DNA of 64,000 nt from Sipunculus nudus (lineage: Eukaryota > Annelida > Sipuncula > Golfingiida > Sipunculidae), in assembly GCA_026874595.1 (NCBI GenBank), contig CM049314.1:9416729-9480728 (forward strand), read 5' to 3'. The translations under genes and the position numbers were made by a program. The notes beneath the pieces were generated by a model. The model did no database searches and had not been told where the DNA came from. It worked only from the letters and a program-made list of their open reading frames with translations. How positions within the stretch are numbered: position 1 is the first letter of the stretch; each line of letters starts with the position of its first letter. This document shows, in pieces, positions 61,875 through 64,000 of this stretch.

Positions 61875-62865
61875 GACATTTTAGGGTTTAATGTTGAAGT
61901 AGTATTCAACATATTGTTTGTAATAATGCATACATACATACAAGATGTCAACTTAAACTACTGTAACTTTTATCTTTAATCTGTGACCAGACTATTAAAC
62001 CTTTAGACTGCTTTATCAATTTTTTTCATGAATTAAAAAGTTATTACTATATTATCAATACTTACTAACATGAGCTTGTCGGAATGCAAGGTTGACAGAC
62101 TCTATACTCTGTGTAATAGTAAGTCTTGAAGTGTCTCTGATAAAACAAAGATACAGATTTTCAGGGTTTTGTCAGAATGTGAATTTTACGTGTTGTGATA
62201 CCTAGCAAAGAGTTACTTGTCAGTTTTGTTGATTTATTTAAAATCATATCTTTATCATATCTCATCAGATTTTATACATCATAAACTAAAGATTGCTCCT
62301 GAGGTTGTGGCATCTGTTTGTAATCCCATGGTTTTTGCTGTGCATTTATATCCTGGAGCTTTATAAAATACTTAAGGTGGTGAGAACTTAGATGTCCAGC
62401 AGGTATTATTAGAATTAATATATGACAAACAAGGTGCTTTAGGCAAATTGAATGTAATTTGCCATTTCATGTAAGAAAACCGTAGTCTTAGTTACCCTGT
62501 TTTTTTTCAAATGTTTGTATTGTCTCCTTGTCTTTTTAGATATTGTACAGCTAGTAAAATGCTAGAGAATGACGCAGTTATTTTAGGTTTGTATATAATA
62601 ATTGTTTACAGTGGAATGGTGTTTGCTATTTCCATTGGTTTCTTCTGATAGTATGTTAAAGCCAAAGACATTGGTCTTTTAGTTTTCAAAGTTACTGCTC
62701 TTCAGTTAATTTCTTAAGGAAATTTTACTGTCCCCATTTTCTGTAGTTTTAATATAAGATTTGTCTACAGAATCCTGTAGCATCAACTAGTGACTGGTAG
62801 TTAGCTCCTCTGTACTCAGGTTAATCTGTTACGTATAAATATAAGGAATTTGATGCTTAGAATAT

Positions 62866-62871
62866 AATAAA
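62866..62871 (+). terminator. Candidate poly(A) signal AATAAA
   Basis: A canonical hexamer about 2.1 kb after the HLTF stop codon, followed by a T-rich stretch. No other signal in the 3' flank is as good. Confidence 0.45.
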
Positions 62872-62890
62872 ATATTTATTCTTGACATGT

Positions 62891-63549
62891 GATTGATTTT
62901 TATTTAAGGTCATGACACCTCCCCCTTCCCCACCCCTACCCCCTCCCCCACTCACCCCAGCTTTCTCATGAACATGACTGGACTTATGACGACGGGTCTG
63001 TACAATGATTTAATACAGGGCGATAACTTCAACAGTTTCAGTATTCTGAAAACAGTTTAAAATTAAAGCTGATATAGCTATCACAGACAAATAAATTTCC
63101 TTATATTTTATCCTCTCTGAATTTTCTCAGAAAATCTATGCTTAGTGTTGACGTTGCTACAATCAGAATTTTTATATCGGTATTATATTAATGTCACCAA
63201 GTCAACAGAAGGGATGTTTTCATACGAAATAAAACTGTGAATCTAAACTTTAGCACACGGATGTCTTCAAGTTCTTCCAAACCCAAAACTTGGTCAATAT
63301 GACTTCATTCCATAGAGAAATAAGGAAACCCATCCATTTTCCTTTAAGAACTTATGCTACACTTTAGGACTGCCTTATATCAAAACCATTTGTCTTTTGT
63401 TGTTCATATTTTGCATAAATATCCCTTTACATATTTCCTATGGATATGCCAGGAGTTAGGTCAATATTATTCATTTCTTGAAAGTATGGAACCAAACATA
63501 ATGCACTCTAAAGATCGGGATATAGGTTCACTCAATTTGCATGATAATT
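62891..63549. other. Intergenic sequence with a diverged family B fragment
   Basis: 63270-63480 resembles the interior of family B (ACTTCATTCC, GGACTGCC, ATATCAAAACCATTTGTC) without hairpin ends. A C-rich stretch lies at 62921-62960. Confidence 0.5.
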
Positions 63550-64000
63550 GTATCTGCCAAATCAGTTTTACAGATGCTATGTTTTTGCACAGGTACGGCC
63601 CCCGCCGCGTTCGATTCCGGAGAACTCCTCTGAGACCCTTGGCCCAATCATTTGGAAACCCAGCATAGATGTTCCCTCACCGCCCATATTTCAGGAGTGG
63701 TTTAATGTATTAAGCTGAAATTTTGCATATTCATAAATCTTGGATCTCTTGATTTCGAAATGAATGGAGACTGGTTGCGCCAGCTACAATACTTTTTGCG
63801 TAGTGTCCATCTTTACATTTGAAAACTGTTCGTCTTGGTGGTTGTCAGTGCATTGGGTTGATATTGTGCATGCCCATACATCCTTGCCACCTCCATCTCA
63901 TAAACAAGACTGGTGGTGCCATCTGCAATCGTTCTCGCATGGCGTTCCTCCGTACATCTGCTTTGGGTAAAAATTGCTCCTTATTCAGGAGTGGTTCAAG
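63550..64000 (+). mobile_element. Family A, diverged copy cut by the window end
   Basis: Starts GTATCTGCCAAATCAGTTTT with a weakened hairpin, then ATGTTTTTGC and GGAGAACTCC as in other family A copies. The core shows GGTTGCGCCAGC and GGTGGTGCCATC, decayed forms of the usual palindrome. The 3' end lies beyond base 64000. Confidence 0.65.

Larger units (their letters stand above)
60744..62890 (+). other. HLTF: Probable HLTF 3' UTR
   Basis: AT-rich sequence after the stop with no coding frame. It contains a 22-bp tandem repeat (61081-61174), a G run at 61854-61874, and an AATAAA at 62866-62871 that is the best canonical poly(A) signal I see. Shorter ends using ATTAAA variants near 60850 are possible; transcript data would decide. 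Confidence 0.55.

Overview
The window is a piece of an intron-rich, AT-rich animal genome, most likely a bivalve mollusc or close lophotrochozoan. I infer this from GT-AG introns, a metazoan-type HLTF gene, and dense repeats of the kind common in bivalves: Helentron/pearl-like elements, many AGGTCA-bearing repeats and tRNA-derived SINEs. No bacterial or viral gene was seen.

Almost the whole window is one plus-strand gene, the orthologue of HLTF (SMARCA3; yeast Rad5-like), a SNF2 DNA translocase and RING E3 ubiquitin ligase of replication-fork repair. I assembled 25 coding exons between 1450 and 60743. All have AG/GT borders and compatible phases. They total 3942 nt (1313 codons plus stop). 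The first exons (start codon and first part of the HIRAN domain) must lie upstream of base 1. Exons 1-3 encode HIRAN and its linker, 4-5 the start of the SNF2 ATPase with Walker A, 6-13 a very long low-complexity insert (about 495 residues, with RGG repeats and an S/T-Q cluster), 14-19 the rest of the N-terminal ATPase lobe, 20-21 the C3HC4 RING, and 22-25 the C-terminal helicase lobe. A long 3' UTR follows, with a candidate poly(A) signal at 62866.

The introns are packed with repeats. Four non-autonomous families (called A, B, C and D here) share one architecture: a 5' hairpin with a 13-14 bp stem and 3-nt loop, a pyrimidine TCCG/TCTG stretch, a core of tandem repeats, and a 3' end made of one more copy of the stem arm, a small hairpin and CTAG (CTTG in B). 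They sit between T residues. This fits Helentron-associated (HINE/pearl-like) elements. They are nested several deep in the 10.2 kb intron 30023-40221 and the 12.3 kb intron 48342-60593, and the insertion order can be read from the junctions. There are also hAT-like MITEs with target-site duplications, tRNA-derived SINEs, and a 41-bp minisatellite of roughly 70 units (14055-17266) interrupted by a SINE.

The most unusual signal is in family D (34740-39125). Its tandem cores carry six sequences, all in one orientation, close to the canonical CTCF motif, four of them spaced about 330 bp. Other families carry a palindromic GGTGGCGCCACC once per core unit, and several repeats carry runs of AGGTCA nuclear-receptor half-sites. 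The intronic repeats may therefore be arrays of regulatory-protein binding sites inside a genome-maintenance gene.
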